A DNA stretch of 64,000 nucleotides, from assembly GCF_013393905.1 (NCBI RefSeq), contig NZ_CP040272.1, positions 4,584,001 through 4,648,000 of the forward strand. Reading direction: 5' to 3'. A program made the translations under genes and the position numbers. The DNA is from Nostoc sp. C052 (GTDB lineage: Bacteria > Cyanobacteriota > Cyanobacteriia > Cyanobacteriales > Nostocaceae). Below the pieces are notes generated by a model. The model was not told where the DNA came from and did no database searches. It saw only the letters and a program-made list of their open reading frames with translations. Shown piece after piece: positions 1 to 6,762 of the stretch (the stretch's first letter is position 1; every line of letters starts with the position of its first letter).

Positions 1-867
1 TTATTAAGCACGGGATATTTAAATAATAATATTGCGCTAACCGCAACTAAATCGCAAAAAATTAAGGTCGGAATAGAGCCAAGAACTATATATATAGACT
101 ATGCAGGAGGTGGCTTAGGCGGCGATACCCTAACCATCAGCTACGATGGAGGATCACTAACTACCGAACCTACAGCAGAAGGGGGCATTGGGTACAGTCT
201 AGAACTTCAATACCAGCCAAGCGAAAATGCAGATGGCTATCTTTATTTAAGGTTGAATCCAGCCTATCCTAATTCTGGAATGGGTGGATCGGTAAGATTT
301 AATCCCATTTTCTATGTTTGTGATGGGAAGAAAATCAAAAAGTTAAATTACGATACTGCTTATGCCGAATATGGAATACCCGCTTTACCCTCTGTCGTAG
401 GCAACAAAATTTATATTAGTTTCAAAGAAAATCTTCCTGTCTCTACTGAGCATTTTAGAAAGATCACAATATTTGAATTCAATAGGCGATCGCTTGAACT
501 TGAAGATGCTCAAGTTTTTGATTATACAGATGAAGATTTTATCTCGCTCCCAGACAACCAAGACTGGCGCAAAAGCTTTACCCATTCTTTTCTTGCACAC
601 CCACCACTCGATTCTGTTGGGTGCGTAAACAGCTACAGGGAGTCACCTGTCGTGCATCTTGATAAAGACAAAAAAATTATCAATACTGCTTATTTTTCAG
701 GAAATCTTGTTACCAAAAAAAGAATAACTTTTCAAACTAGCAAGTTCATCCCATCGACCGATCGCTGTACAACAAAATTCAAATCGAAAAATATCACCCT
801 TGGTACAACACCAGAAATATCAACCAAATCAGAATATTGCACAATCATAGGATTATGTGTTTATTAG
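1..867 (+). CDS. Phage structural-type protein, 5' end outside the window
   Basis: The frame is open from the first base, so the protein begins upstream of the window; a TTG at 253 is not needed as a start. About 288 residues are visible. The composition is Gly/Ser/Thr-rich and beta-like, with no catalytic motif I recognise. It precedes a run of tail-like and capsid genes on the same strand, so a virion (tail or baseplate) role is an inference from context only. Confidence 0.6.
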   Translation, partial: LLSTGYLNNNIALTATKSQKIKVGIEPRTIYIDYAGGGLGGDTLTISYDGGSLTTEPTAEGGIGYSLELQYQPSENADGYLYLRLNPAYPNSGMGGSVRFNPIFYVCDGKKIKKLNYDTAYAEYGIPALPSVVGNKIYISFKENLPVSTEHFRKITIFEFNRRSLELEDAQVFDYTDEDFISLPDNQDWRKSFTHSFLAHPPLDSVGCVNSYRESPVVHLDKDKKIINTAYFSGNLVTKKRITFQTSKFIPSTDRCTTKFKSKNITLGTTPEISTKSEYCTIIGLCVY

Positions 868-868
868 T

Positions 869-1147
869 ATGGATGAACTATCAATATTGCGATCGCTTGC
901 AAACACTAATCGAAGCATCTATCACTCCAAATTAGTGCAAGCCCAAAAAGCAGTAGATCGCATCCTCGAAAACAGTGTAAAAATTCTCAATTACGATGCG
1001 GACACAGGAAATTACAGAGCGCAAAATACCGCAGGACAAATATTTTCAGCACGCGCAATTTCTAATGGTGTGTTTGCAATTGGCGACCAAGTAAGCCTCG
1101 TAGCGCCAGTGGGAGGAATACCAATCATTGATGCTATGCCGAGATAA
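869..1147 (+). CDS. Small phage protein of unknown function (92 aa)
   Basis: I chose the ATG at 869, two bases after the upstream stop codon; a GTG at 857 would add four residues. The N-terminal half is helical. The second half (from about residue 55) reads like a small beta barrel (AQNTAGQIFSARAISNGVFAIGDQVSLV pattern described here only in part), similar in style to short phage connector or tail-accessory proteins. It lies in the plus-strand virion operon, two bases before the next gene. I do not recognise the family. Confidence 0.6.
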   Translation: MDELSILRSLANTNRSIYHSKLVQAQKAVDRILENSVKILNYDADTGNYRAQNTAGQIFSARAISNGVFAIGDQVSLVAPVGGIPIIDAMPR

Positions 1148-1149
1148 AA

Positions 1150-1761
1150 GTGACTATTCAAACTGGATATGCGATCGCCGATATCGCCACATTAAAAGCC
1201 TTAACCAGTAGCCAGCGAACTGATGGTTACTCACGCCAAGTAAAAAGCGATGCCAATGGCTTGCCTAGCTGGTACACGTTCATTAGTGCCAGCAGCGCTA
1301 CTGGTGATGATGATTTGGTATTGCTGCCCAACGACAGCCCTAGTACTGGACGATGGCTTAAAAGTGGGGGCGCTGGGGGCGGCGCAAGCTTCGGAGGGCA
1401 AATCATTTGCACTTCTGGTTGTACTACAGCAGCAGGTGGGAGTGGCAAGGCGTTTCAATTTTACGCACCGCAAACTAATCTAGGGCTGATAATTCAGCCT
1501 AGTTTTGGTATCAGTATTCAGTCGGGTAGTAATGCGATCGCCATCTACAGATGGTCGGCGGAACCCAATACTGGAATGTCTGGGAAAGAAGCTACCCCAA
1601 TTGCTCAATTACCCAATACTGGGGGCAAATTCAATCTCACAATTAATTCTACCTATAAATGGGTTTCAATATTTGCGAAAAATCCAGCTAATAGCAATTA
1701 TTTAGATGGGGTTTGTTTTGTAGTTACTGGCAACGTAATTACTTTATTAGGGTATTCGTAA
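1150..1761 (+). CDS. Tail-fibre-like phage protein with Gly-rich hinge
   Basis: 203 residues with a GTG start two bases after the previous stop. The N-terminal 70 residues (LKALTSSQRTDGYSRQV, then a WYTFISAS stretch and a GRWLKSGG end) resemble the repeated head modules found on phage tail fibres. A glycine-rich linker (GGAGGGASFGG, about residues 74-84) separates this from a C-terminal beta-rich domain. The stop overlaps the next start by one base (TAATG), so the two genes are translationally coupled. The fibre role is inferred from these features and from position. Confidence 0.6.
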   Translation: MTIQTGYAIADIATLKALTSSQRTDGYSRQVKSDANGLPSWYTFISASSATGDDDLVLLPNDSPSTGRWLKSGGAGGGASFGGQIICTSGCTTAAGGSGKAFQFYAPQTNLGLIIQPSFGISIQSGSNAIAIYRWSAEPNTGMSGKEATPIAQLPNTGGKFNLTINSTYKWVSIFAKNPANSNYLDGVCFVVTGNVITLLGYS

Positions 1762-2438
1762 TGATTAATAGATTAGCTTGTAAAATATTTGCAAAAATTT
1801 TTATAAAATTGCCTCACAATTTAATGCTTGATATTCTCAAGCGATTGGAGATTGGGGTTTATTTATTCTGTCGTCGCCAGTCAGCTTTATATCCCGGATT
1901 AAAGGATTTATTGGAAAGTCTTGCAGTAAGCGAATACAACCACGCTCAAGCTTTTGCAACCCTTGGTAACTCAAAGATTCATTTGCCAGCACAGCATTTA
2001 ATGAATAAAGAAGAGTCCTTGGGCTGGAATCGTTTAACCTGGGGTGATGGTGATTGGGGAGAGCCTGTAGATGGTATCAGTACTCGGTTTTTGAGTTCTA
2101 GGTTATTTTTTAAAGGGCTAACAGCATCCTCTTATGACTTGCCCAATAAACTTGCATTTATGCACGTTTTAGAAGAATTGCAAACTATATTTTATGGAGA
2201 ATTAATTAAGGTTTGCTCAAGCGATATTAGGAAGATTTTAAATAAAATCATGCTTGATGAGAAGGAGCATTCTGATAGTTTATTGGGGGCATTACAAGCT
2301 ATTAATCCTGAGTGGTACGGGTTAATTGAGTCTTGGCGATCGCGTCTAAGAATTGCGTTACTTCTCTTGCCAGTTGATTTGTTTTTATATTTTGTTAACC
2401 ATGTTTTGCGAGTAGCTCTTTGGGTGTGCCTTGGTTAA
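1761..2438 (+). CDS. Ferritin-like diiron protein with C-terminal membrane segment, phage-borne
   Basis: 225 residues. The spacing of carboxylates and histidines fits the ferritin-like four-helix diiron fold: Glu30, ExxH at 58-61, Glu138/139 and ExxH at 167-170 (DEKEHS). A hydrophobic stretch at about 198-224 could anchor the protein in a membrane. The start overlaps the upstream stop by one base. Ferritin-like proteins usually do iron, oxidase or rubrerythrin-type chemistry; finding one between fibre-like and capsid genes is unexpected. Whether it is virion-associated or host-derived cargo cannot be told from sequence alone. The ligand pattern was read by eye. Confidence 0.6.
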   Translation: MINRLACKIFAKIFIKLPHNLMLDILKRLEIGVYLFCRRQSALYPGLKDLLESLAVSEYNHAQAFATLGNSKIHLPAQHLMNKEESLGWNRLTWGDGDWGEPVDGISTRFLSSRLFFKGLTASSYDLPNKLAFMHVLEELQTIFYGELIKVCSSDIRKILNKIMLDEKEHSDSLLGALQAINPEWYGLIESWRSRLRIALLLLPVDLFLYFVNHVLRVALWVCLG

Positions 2439-2538
2439 GTCATTAGTCATTGATCATTGGTCATTAGCTATTCTCCCCCTACTCCCCTTTATCTATACGG
2501 GAAATCTGAAAGCGTTCGTATAAGCGTGATGCTTAACT

Positions 2539-3282
2539 ATGGCTACTGAATTAGATTTACCACTTCCATCTCCCGAAACCAAACAGTATTCTGACGAGGA
2601 AATTACTAAAATCCTCAACACAGCCCAAGCCACTCGTAAAGAGCGAGACGCAGCGGCTCAAAGGGCTAAAGAATTAGAAACGAAAGTTGCGGAACTTTCC
2701 ACAAACTTAGAAAAAATTAAGGGTATCGACCCTAATAAATATCAAGAATTAGAAAAACTAGCCCAGACTTACGAAGAACGCAAGCTCGAAGAACAGCGCA
2801 ATTTCTCAGAACTTAAAGATATCTGGGGCAAGGAAAAAACAACACTTGTCCAGCAGGTTCAGCAGTTACAAGAGAATCTGAAGCAAACCCAGATTGTTAA
2901 TGCTTTAGAGAAAAGCTTTTATGCGACTGGCGGCAAAAGTGGCAGAGACGATGATGGCTACACGTACTTTGACTTGATACGCGATCGCGCCGCAAATTAT
3001 ATCGTCCTTGATGAACAGGGAAAAATCACCATCATTGACCCACGCGATAAAACGCCACTCAGGGATACCAAGGGCGCGAATTTCACAGTTGATGATTTGA
3101 TGCTGAAGCTTCGTTCCGGTGGCCCCACGGCTTCACTGTTTGATCCAATTGGCAATGGTGCAGGAAGCGGGATGACTCGAAGCCAGCACGGGACACAAAA
3201 TCCTGCAATGCTGCGAGAACAAATCATGGCATTGCCTCGCAGTGAACGCATAGCAAAGGCTAGGGAACTAGGAGTTAAGTAG
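2539..3282 (+). CDS. Scaffold-like protein preceding the major capsid gene
   Basis: 247 residues, strongly charged and coiled-coil over about residues 15-130 (repeated KELE, LEKI and EERKLEEQRN patterns), followed by a smaller C-terminal region ending in a basic, Arg-rich tail (REQIMALPRSERIAKARELGVK type). Position directly before the major capsid gene and coiled-coil content match phage scaffolding proteins. It is separated from capsid by a terminator-like hairpin and an inverted repeat, which probably set the scaffold to capsid ratio. The function is inferred. Confidence 0.65.
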   Translation: MATELDLPLPSPETKQYSDEEITKILNTAQATRKERDAAAQRAKELETKVAELSTNLEKIKGIDPNKYQELEKLAQTYEERKLEEQRNFSELKDIWGKEKTTLVQQVQQLQENLKQTQIVNALEKSFYATGGKSGRDDDGYTYFDLIRDRAANYIVLDEQGKITIIDPRDKTPLRDTKGANFTVDDLMLKLRSGGPTASLFDPIGNGAGSGMTRSQHGTQNPAMLREQIMALPRSERIAKARELGVK

Positions 3283-3294
3283 ACAGAAATATCC

Positions 3295-3315
3295 AAACTG
3301 AGTGACTCAGTTTTT
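3295..3315 (+). terminator. Terminator-like hairpin between scaffold and capsid genes
   Basis: Arms AAACTGAG and CTCAGTTT are separated by TGA, and the second arm runs into a short T tract. It begins 12 bases after the scaffold stop codon. A hairpin here could end part of the upstream transcription and leave the capsid gene to its own leader. Confidence 0.6.
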
Positions 3316-3330
3316 GCGAGACAGCTTTAG

Positions 3331-3377
3331 GCGTGATGCCAAGGCGGACATAGACACCATTAATTTAGGCATCACGC
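3331..3377 (+). promoter_or_regulatory. Inverted repeat in the capsid gene leader
   Basis: GCGTGATGCC (3331-3340) and GGCATCACGC (3368-3377) are a perfect 10-bp inverted repeat ending three bases before the capsid ATG at 3381. In mRNA it would form a stem with a 27-nt loop that touches the ribosome-binding region. The same GCGTGATGC core occurs at 2524-2532, just before the scaffold start at 2539. An RNA or protein control element for virion genes is an inference. Confidence 0.55.
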
Positions 3378-3380
3378 ATC

Positions 3381-4319
3381 ATGGCAATGACTCTTTTGGA
3401 GGCAGCAAAACTTGCTCCCTCCATCCAAACTGCAACAATTATTGAAGAATATGCCGCATCCTCTGATATCCTTCGCGCCATTCCTTTTGAAGATGTAGCG
3501 GGAACGGGTAAACACTACAACCGCGAAGATAAGCTTCCTGGTGTAGGTTTCCGGGGCATCAACGAAGGCTACAAAGAATCAGTCGGCGTACTAAATCCCC
3601 AGTCTGAGGCGCTCAAAATCTTTGGCGGCGACTTGGATGTAGATCGCGCCATCATTGACATGCAAGGCGATCAAGTGCGCTCTGTGCATGAAATGCAGAA
3701 GGTGAAAGCCCTTGCACTATCCTGGACTTACAACTTCATCAAAGGGGATTCAACTATTGATTCGCGTGGATTTGATGGGTTACAAGTGCGTTTAACTGGT
3801 ACGCAATTAATCTCCAATAATGATGCTGGCGGCCCGCTTTCTTTAGAAAAACTTGACCAACTTATCGACCAAGTAGACACGCCCACCCACTTAATCATGG
3901 GCAAATCTGCACGCCGAAAGCTAAATCAAGCAATCAGAAATCGCACAATTTCAGGTGACATTGATTTTAGCCAAGATGAATTTGGTAATCGCGTAATGCA
4001 TTACAACGGACTACCAATCTTGATCGCCGATTACGACAACAACGGTGGAATCATCTTGGATTTTACCGAAACAAGTCCCGATGGCACTTCTAGCACTCAA
4101 TGCCAAAGCATTTATTGCGTTTGTTTCAAGGAAATGATGCTCAATGGCATTCAAGGTGCGGTTGATGGTGTGTATGGCGTCTCCACCCGCGATCTAGGTG
4201 AACTGGAAACCAAGCCGGTATTCAGAACACGGGTGGATTGGTACACAGCGATCGCCTGTTACCACGGTCGCGCAGCTGCTCGGTTGTATGGGATTACCAA
4301 CGCTGCGCCCATCTCTTAG
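3381..4319 (+). CDS. Phage major capsid protein
   Basis: 312 residues. The beginning (LLEAAKLAPSIQTATIIEEY, then ILRAIPFEDVAG) and the middle (SLEKLDQLIDQV, then THLIMGKSARRKLNQAI) match the architecture of HK97-fold major capsid proteins of tailed phages in the group of about 300-350 residues that lacks a protease-processed delta domain. The late GVSTRDLGELETKPVFRTRV stretch and Ala/Arg-rich end are also typical. It follows a scaffold-like gene, as expected. The assignment rests on pattern recognition, not on a search. Confidence 0.8.
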   Translation: MAMTLLEAAKLAPSIQTATIIEEYAASSDILRAIPFEDVAGTGKHYNREDKLPGVGFRGINEGYKESVGVLNPQSEALKIFGGDLDVDRAIIDMQGDQVRSVHEMQKVKALALSWTYNFIKGDSTIDSRGFDGLQVRLTGTQLISNNDAGGPLSLEKLDQLIDQVDTPTHLIMGKSARRKLNQAIRNRTISGDIDFSQDEFGNRVMHYNGLPILIADYDNNGGIILDFTETSPDGTSSTQCQSIYCVCFKEMMLNGIQGAVDGVYGVSTRDLGELETKPVFRTRVDWYTAIACYHGRAAARLYGITNAAPIS

Positions 4320-4323
4320 TTGT

Positions 4324-4337
4324 TGAAAAATTTTTCA
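4324..4337. repeat. Prophage palindrome copy 1
   Basis: Exact copy of TGAAAAATTTTTCA, five bases after the capsid stop codon and before the heptanucleotide repeats. Other exact copies are at 8310, 9723, 15572 and 16123. Confidence 0.75.
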
Positions 4338-4360
4338 TCAATGGATTGACTCTAGTCCGA

Positions 4361-4395
4361 TCCAAAATCCAAAATCCAAAATCCAAAATCCAAAA
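4361..4395 (+). repeat. Heptanucleotide tandem repeat (TCCAAAA x5)
   Basis: Five perfect copies of the 7-bp unit TCCAAAA, the short tandem repeat type common in heterocystous cyanobacteria. The array ends one base before the ATG at 4397, so it occupies the place where a Shine-Dalgarno sequence would normally be. It probably entered the prophage from the host genome's repeat population. Confidence 0.85.
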
Positions 4396-4396
4396 T

Positions 4397-4822
4397 ATGG
4401 CTCGTTCAACTATCGCCAACCGCCGCGCGATCTTGCTAGATGCAAGTTTGATTTTACGCGACTTCACCACCGCCGTAGCTATCAGTGCTACTACTGCCGA
4501 AACTGCGATCAGCAACACGAATGTCGCTGAACTTCTCTACTACAAAGCAGTTATCGATGTTGCTGCTCACACTGGGTATGCAGCTGGAAGCGCACAATGG
4601 ACAATCACCATTGAAGCCTCCGCCGATAACTCTACTTTTATCCCCGTTGGCACTGTTATCCCCACTGGCATTGCCAATCGCTTCCAAATTCCACTGAGTG
4701 GTGAATGGGTAGAGAAAAATCTTCCTGCTGCTAGCTACACCAACATTATTTACGTTCGCGCCAAAGCCACAAAAACTGGCAGCCCTGGCAACTTGAATTA
4801 TGGAGCATTTTTGACAGCATGA
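4397..4822 (+). CDS. Capsid decoration-like or head-accessory phage protein
   Basis: 141 residues. I chose the ATG at 4397 because everything upstream in this frame is capsid-gene overlap and tandem repeat. The protein is rich in Ala/Thr with a beta-sandwich look (QWTITIEASADNSTF, then NIIYVRAKATKTG). Position directly after the capsid gene suits a decoration or head-completion protein, but no family is recognised. It overlaps the next start by four bases (ATGA). Confidence 0.6.
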   Translation: MARSTIANRRAILLDASLILRDFTTAVAISATTAETAISNTNVAELLYYKAVIDVAAHTGYAAGSAQWTITIEASADNSTFIPVGTVIPTGIANRFQIPLSGEWVEKNLPAASYTNIIYVRAKATKTGSPGNLNYGAFLTA

Positions 4823-5076
4823 GCGCTCCAGTAACTCTCTACAGTCCAGATGGTAAGCGCACTCGCGAGATTGCGGCGATTGACTCACCTGGATGGATTC
4901 AAGCAGGTTGGTCAAAATCTCCTGTCGTGGTAGCAGCTACTCCGGCTGAAGTTGCTTCTTTGCCGGAACCTACTCCGGTTGAAATTGCTTCTTTGCCGGA
5001 GCCTACTCCCGCAGCCCAGCCCCAAACAAAATATAAGCGGAATGACATATCAAGAGACGGCGTACCAGAAAACTAA
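4819..5076 (+). CDS. Small phage protein with a duplicated Pro/Glu linker
   Basis: 85 residues. The N-terminus (VTLYSPDGKRTREIAAIDS) resembles a short beta domain found in many cyanobacterial phage proteins. Residues 41-63 contain a tandem duplication of about eleven residues (EVASLPEPTP, then EIASLPEPTP), also visible in DNA at 4948-5008. The 3' end overlaps the next ORF by 35 bases in another frame. The function is unknown. Confidence 0.5.
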   Translation: MSAPVTLYSPDGKRTREIAAIDSPGWIQAGWSKSPVVVAATPAEVASLPEPTPVEIASLPEPTPAAQPQTKYKRNDISRDGVPEN

Positions 5077-5557
5077 CATTGTTGATAGCGACGGCAATGT
5101 TATTAACTCTTTTGGTGGTAGTGGCGGGGGTGGTGATGCCTCTGCCACAAATCAACAAAGCCAGATTGATCTAGAAACGGAAATACGCGATCGCTTGCCT
5201 TCTGCCTTAATAAATGGCTACTTTCCTGTAATACAGCCTTCATTAGTAATTACTGATATTACTGGAACCGTTTCCAATAGCGGAGATAACACGATCGCGG
5301 CAACCCCAGGCGCGGGACTATCAATTCACATCACACGCTTGCTAATTCAAAATCAAACAACGACAGAAACTACAATTATTCTGAAAGATTCAAGTGGTAA
5401 CAAATTACCAATTCTAGCACCGACAAAGGGCGATGGAATTGCACAGGTTTATTCTGAAAGAAGCGAAATAAAACTGGCACAAAACAGCCCACTAATTTTA
5501 AATCTAAGTGGCGCAAACTCTATAAGTTATTCAATCGGGTATTACGTGGGGACTTAA
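5042..5557 (+). CDS. Phage virion-type protein, Gly-rich N-terminus
   Basis: 171 residues from the ATG at 5042; the longer frame upstream only shadows the previous gene. A Gly-rich segment (GGSGGGGDAS) at about residues 25-34 is followed by an all-beta domain. The composition suits a tail or head accessory protein. Its stop (TAA) is directly followed by the next ATG at 5558. I do not recognise the family. Confidence 0.55.
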   Translation: MTYQETAYQKTNIVDSDGNVINSFGGSGGGGDASATNQQSQIDLETEIRDRLPSALINGYFPVIQPSLVITDITGTVSNSGDNTIAATPGAGLSIHITRLLIQNQTTTETTIILKDSSGNKLPILAPTKGDGIAQVYSERSEIKLAQNSPLILNLSGANSISYSIGYYVGT

Positions 5558-6013
5558 ATGGTTAATGTAATTGAAATTCTTAAAAGTGAGTTAGCCAAAT
5601 CTGAATATACAGCACTCGTTCAATCACAAGATTATCCAGCAATTGCCAGCCTACTGAATAAGAAACCTTTGATCCCTAATCCTGTCGGACAAATAACAGT
5701 TGATAAGTTACCGACAATCTTGGAACTATTTGCAGCGATCACACCCGCAGAAGCGATCGAAATATACAAAATACCCGGATTGGTTGCGGATATCAGAGTT
5801 GCAGCAGATTCAAAGAATAAGGCTTCATTACAAGCATACTTAGTAATAGTTTCTGGGCTACTAAGTCAACAATCGAAAGATGCAGTTCAGATTTTGCTAA
5901 ATCAAACACAGCTAGATCCTAATTATCAATCGCAAATTCCAGGACAATCAAAAGCTGAACAATTGGGAGTATACCCCGTATCACCATCACAAGTTCAAGA
6001 AGCGCTAAATTAA
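5558..6013 (+). CDS. Phage protein of unknown function (151 aa, helical)
   Basis: 151 residues, predicted mostly alpha-helical by eye (ILKSELAKSEY, IASLLNKKP, ILELFAAITPAEAIEIY, then LVIVSGLLSQQSKDAVQILL). Such small helical proteins near virion genes are often head-tail connector or chaperone-like, but no specific match is recognised. Both flanking genes abut it with no gap, so it is translated within the virion operon. Confidence 0.55.
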   Translation: MVNVIEILKSELAKSEYTALVQSQDYPAIASLLNKKPLIPNPVGQITVDKLPTILELFAAITPAEAIEIYKIPGLVADIRVAADSKNKASLQAYLVIVSGLLSQQSKDAVQILLNQTQLDPNYQSQIPGQSKAEQLGVYPVSPSQVQEALN

Positions 6014-6694
6014 ATGGCTATTTTAGGAAGCGGGCTATTACCTACACGTCTTGGTTTTACAGGCGATCCATTCTTTAGTAATGTAGTATTCGGATGTCAC
6101 TTTGAAACTTTAACTGATATTAGGGGTCATACGATTACAGGGAGTGCAGTAATTAGTTCTGATCAGAAGTATTTTGGGAATAGTTCACTATTTTGCAATG
6201 GATCTCTCTTTTCTTATATAGGAGTAGAAGATCCAGATAATAATTTTTCTGTAGAAACAGACGAAAATTTTACTTTTGATACTTTTGTAAGATTTCCGAG
6301 TTTAGGGACAACTAACTATTTCCACCCCTTTATAGAACTTGGAAACCCTTCATCTACAGGTTTTAGAGTTGGCTATTTTAACGCAAGTTCTCCATCAATT
6401 GAATTAATTATTGATAATAGCCCATATTATTTTAGCTGGGCACCATCTATTGATACATGGTATTACTTCTCGGTAGAAAGAAGTAGAGGTGCTATCTACT
6501 TAAAAGTAGATAGCACCCAAATAGGATCGGATATCATCAATCCTTCTCCTATAGTCGCAACTTTAAACAATTCGATTGGAGCTTCTATTTTAAATATTTC
6601 GCAAAGAGCAATTTGTTATTTTGATGACATGAGGCTTACTAAGGCTTATAGAAATATATCAGAAGTTCCGCTAGTAGAGTTTCCTGAGCAATAA
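6014..6694 (+). CDS. LamG/concanavalin-like phage tail protein
   Basis: 226 residues. The pattern of alternating aromatic strands (FTFDTFVRFPSLG, then WYYFSVERSRGAIYLKVDSTQIG, then ICYFDDMRLTKAYR) is that of LamG/concanavalin-type jelly-roll domains common in tail fibres and host-recognition proteins, including the late FDDMRLTKA motif. It is the last plus-strand virion gene and faces the minus-strand early operon. The carbohydrate-binding role is an inference from the fold family. Confidence 0.7.
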   Translation: MAILGSGLLPTRLGFTGDPFFSNVVFGCHFETLTDIRGHTITGSAVISSDQKYFGNSSLFCNGSLFSYIGVEDPDNNFSVETDENFTFDTFVRFPSLGTTNYFHPFIELGNPSSTGFRVGYFNASSPSIELIIDNSPYYFSWAPSIDTWYYFSVERSRGAIYLKVDSTQIGSDIINPSPIVATLNNSIGASILNISQRAICYFDDMRLTKAYRNISEVPLVEFPEQ

Positions 6695-6762
6695 GCTATT
6701 TCACAGCTTTGATGGCGATCGCAATTGCATCATTTTGGGAGCAACGCTATTCCCAATCCCTC

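Noticed and set aside
1227..1483. Several open frames across the fibre-like gene (both strands)
   Set aside because: They are shadows of the 203-residue gene; the low-stop Gly/Ala-rich DNA keeps all frames open.
4238..4396. The long version of the head-accessory ORF, starting at 4238
   Set aside because: Its first 53 codons lie in the capsid gene and the repeat array; the ATG at 4397 is the sensible start.
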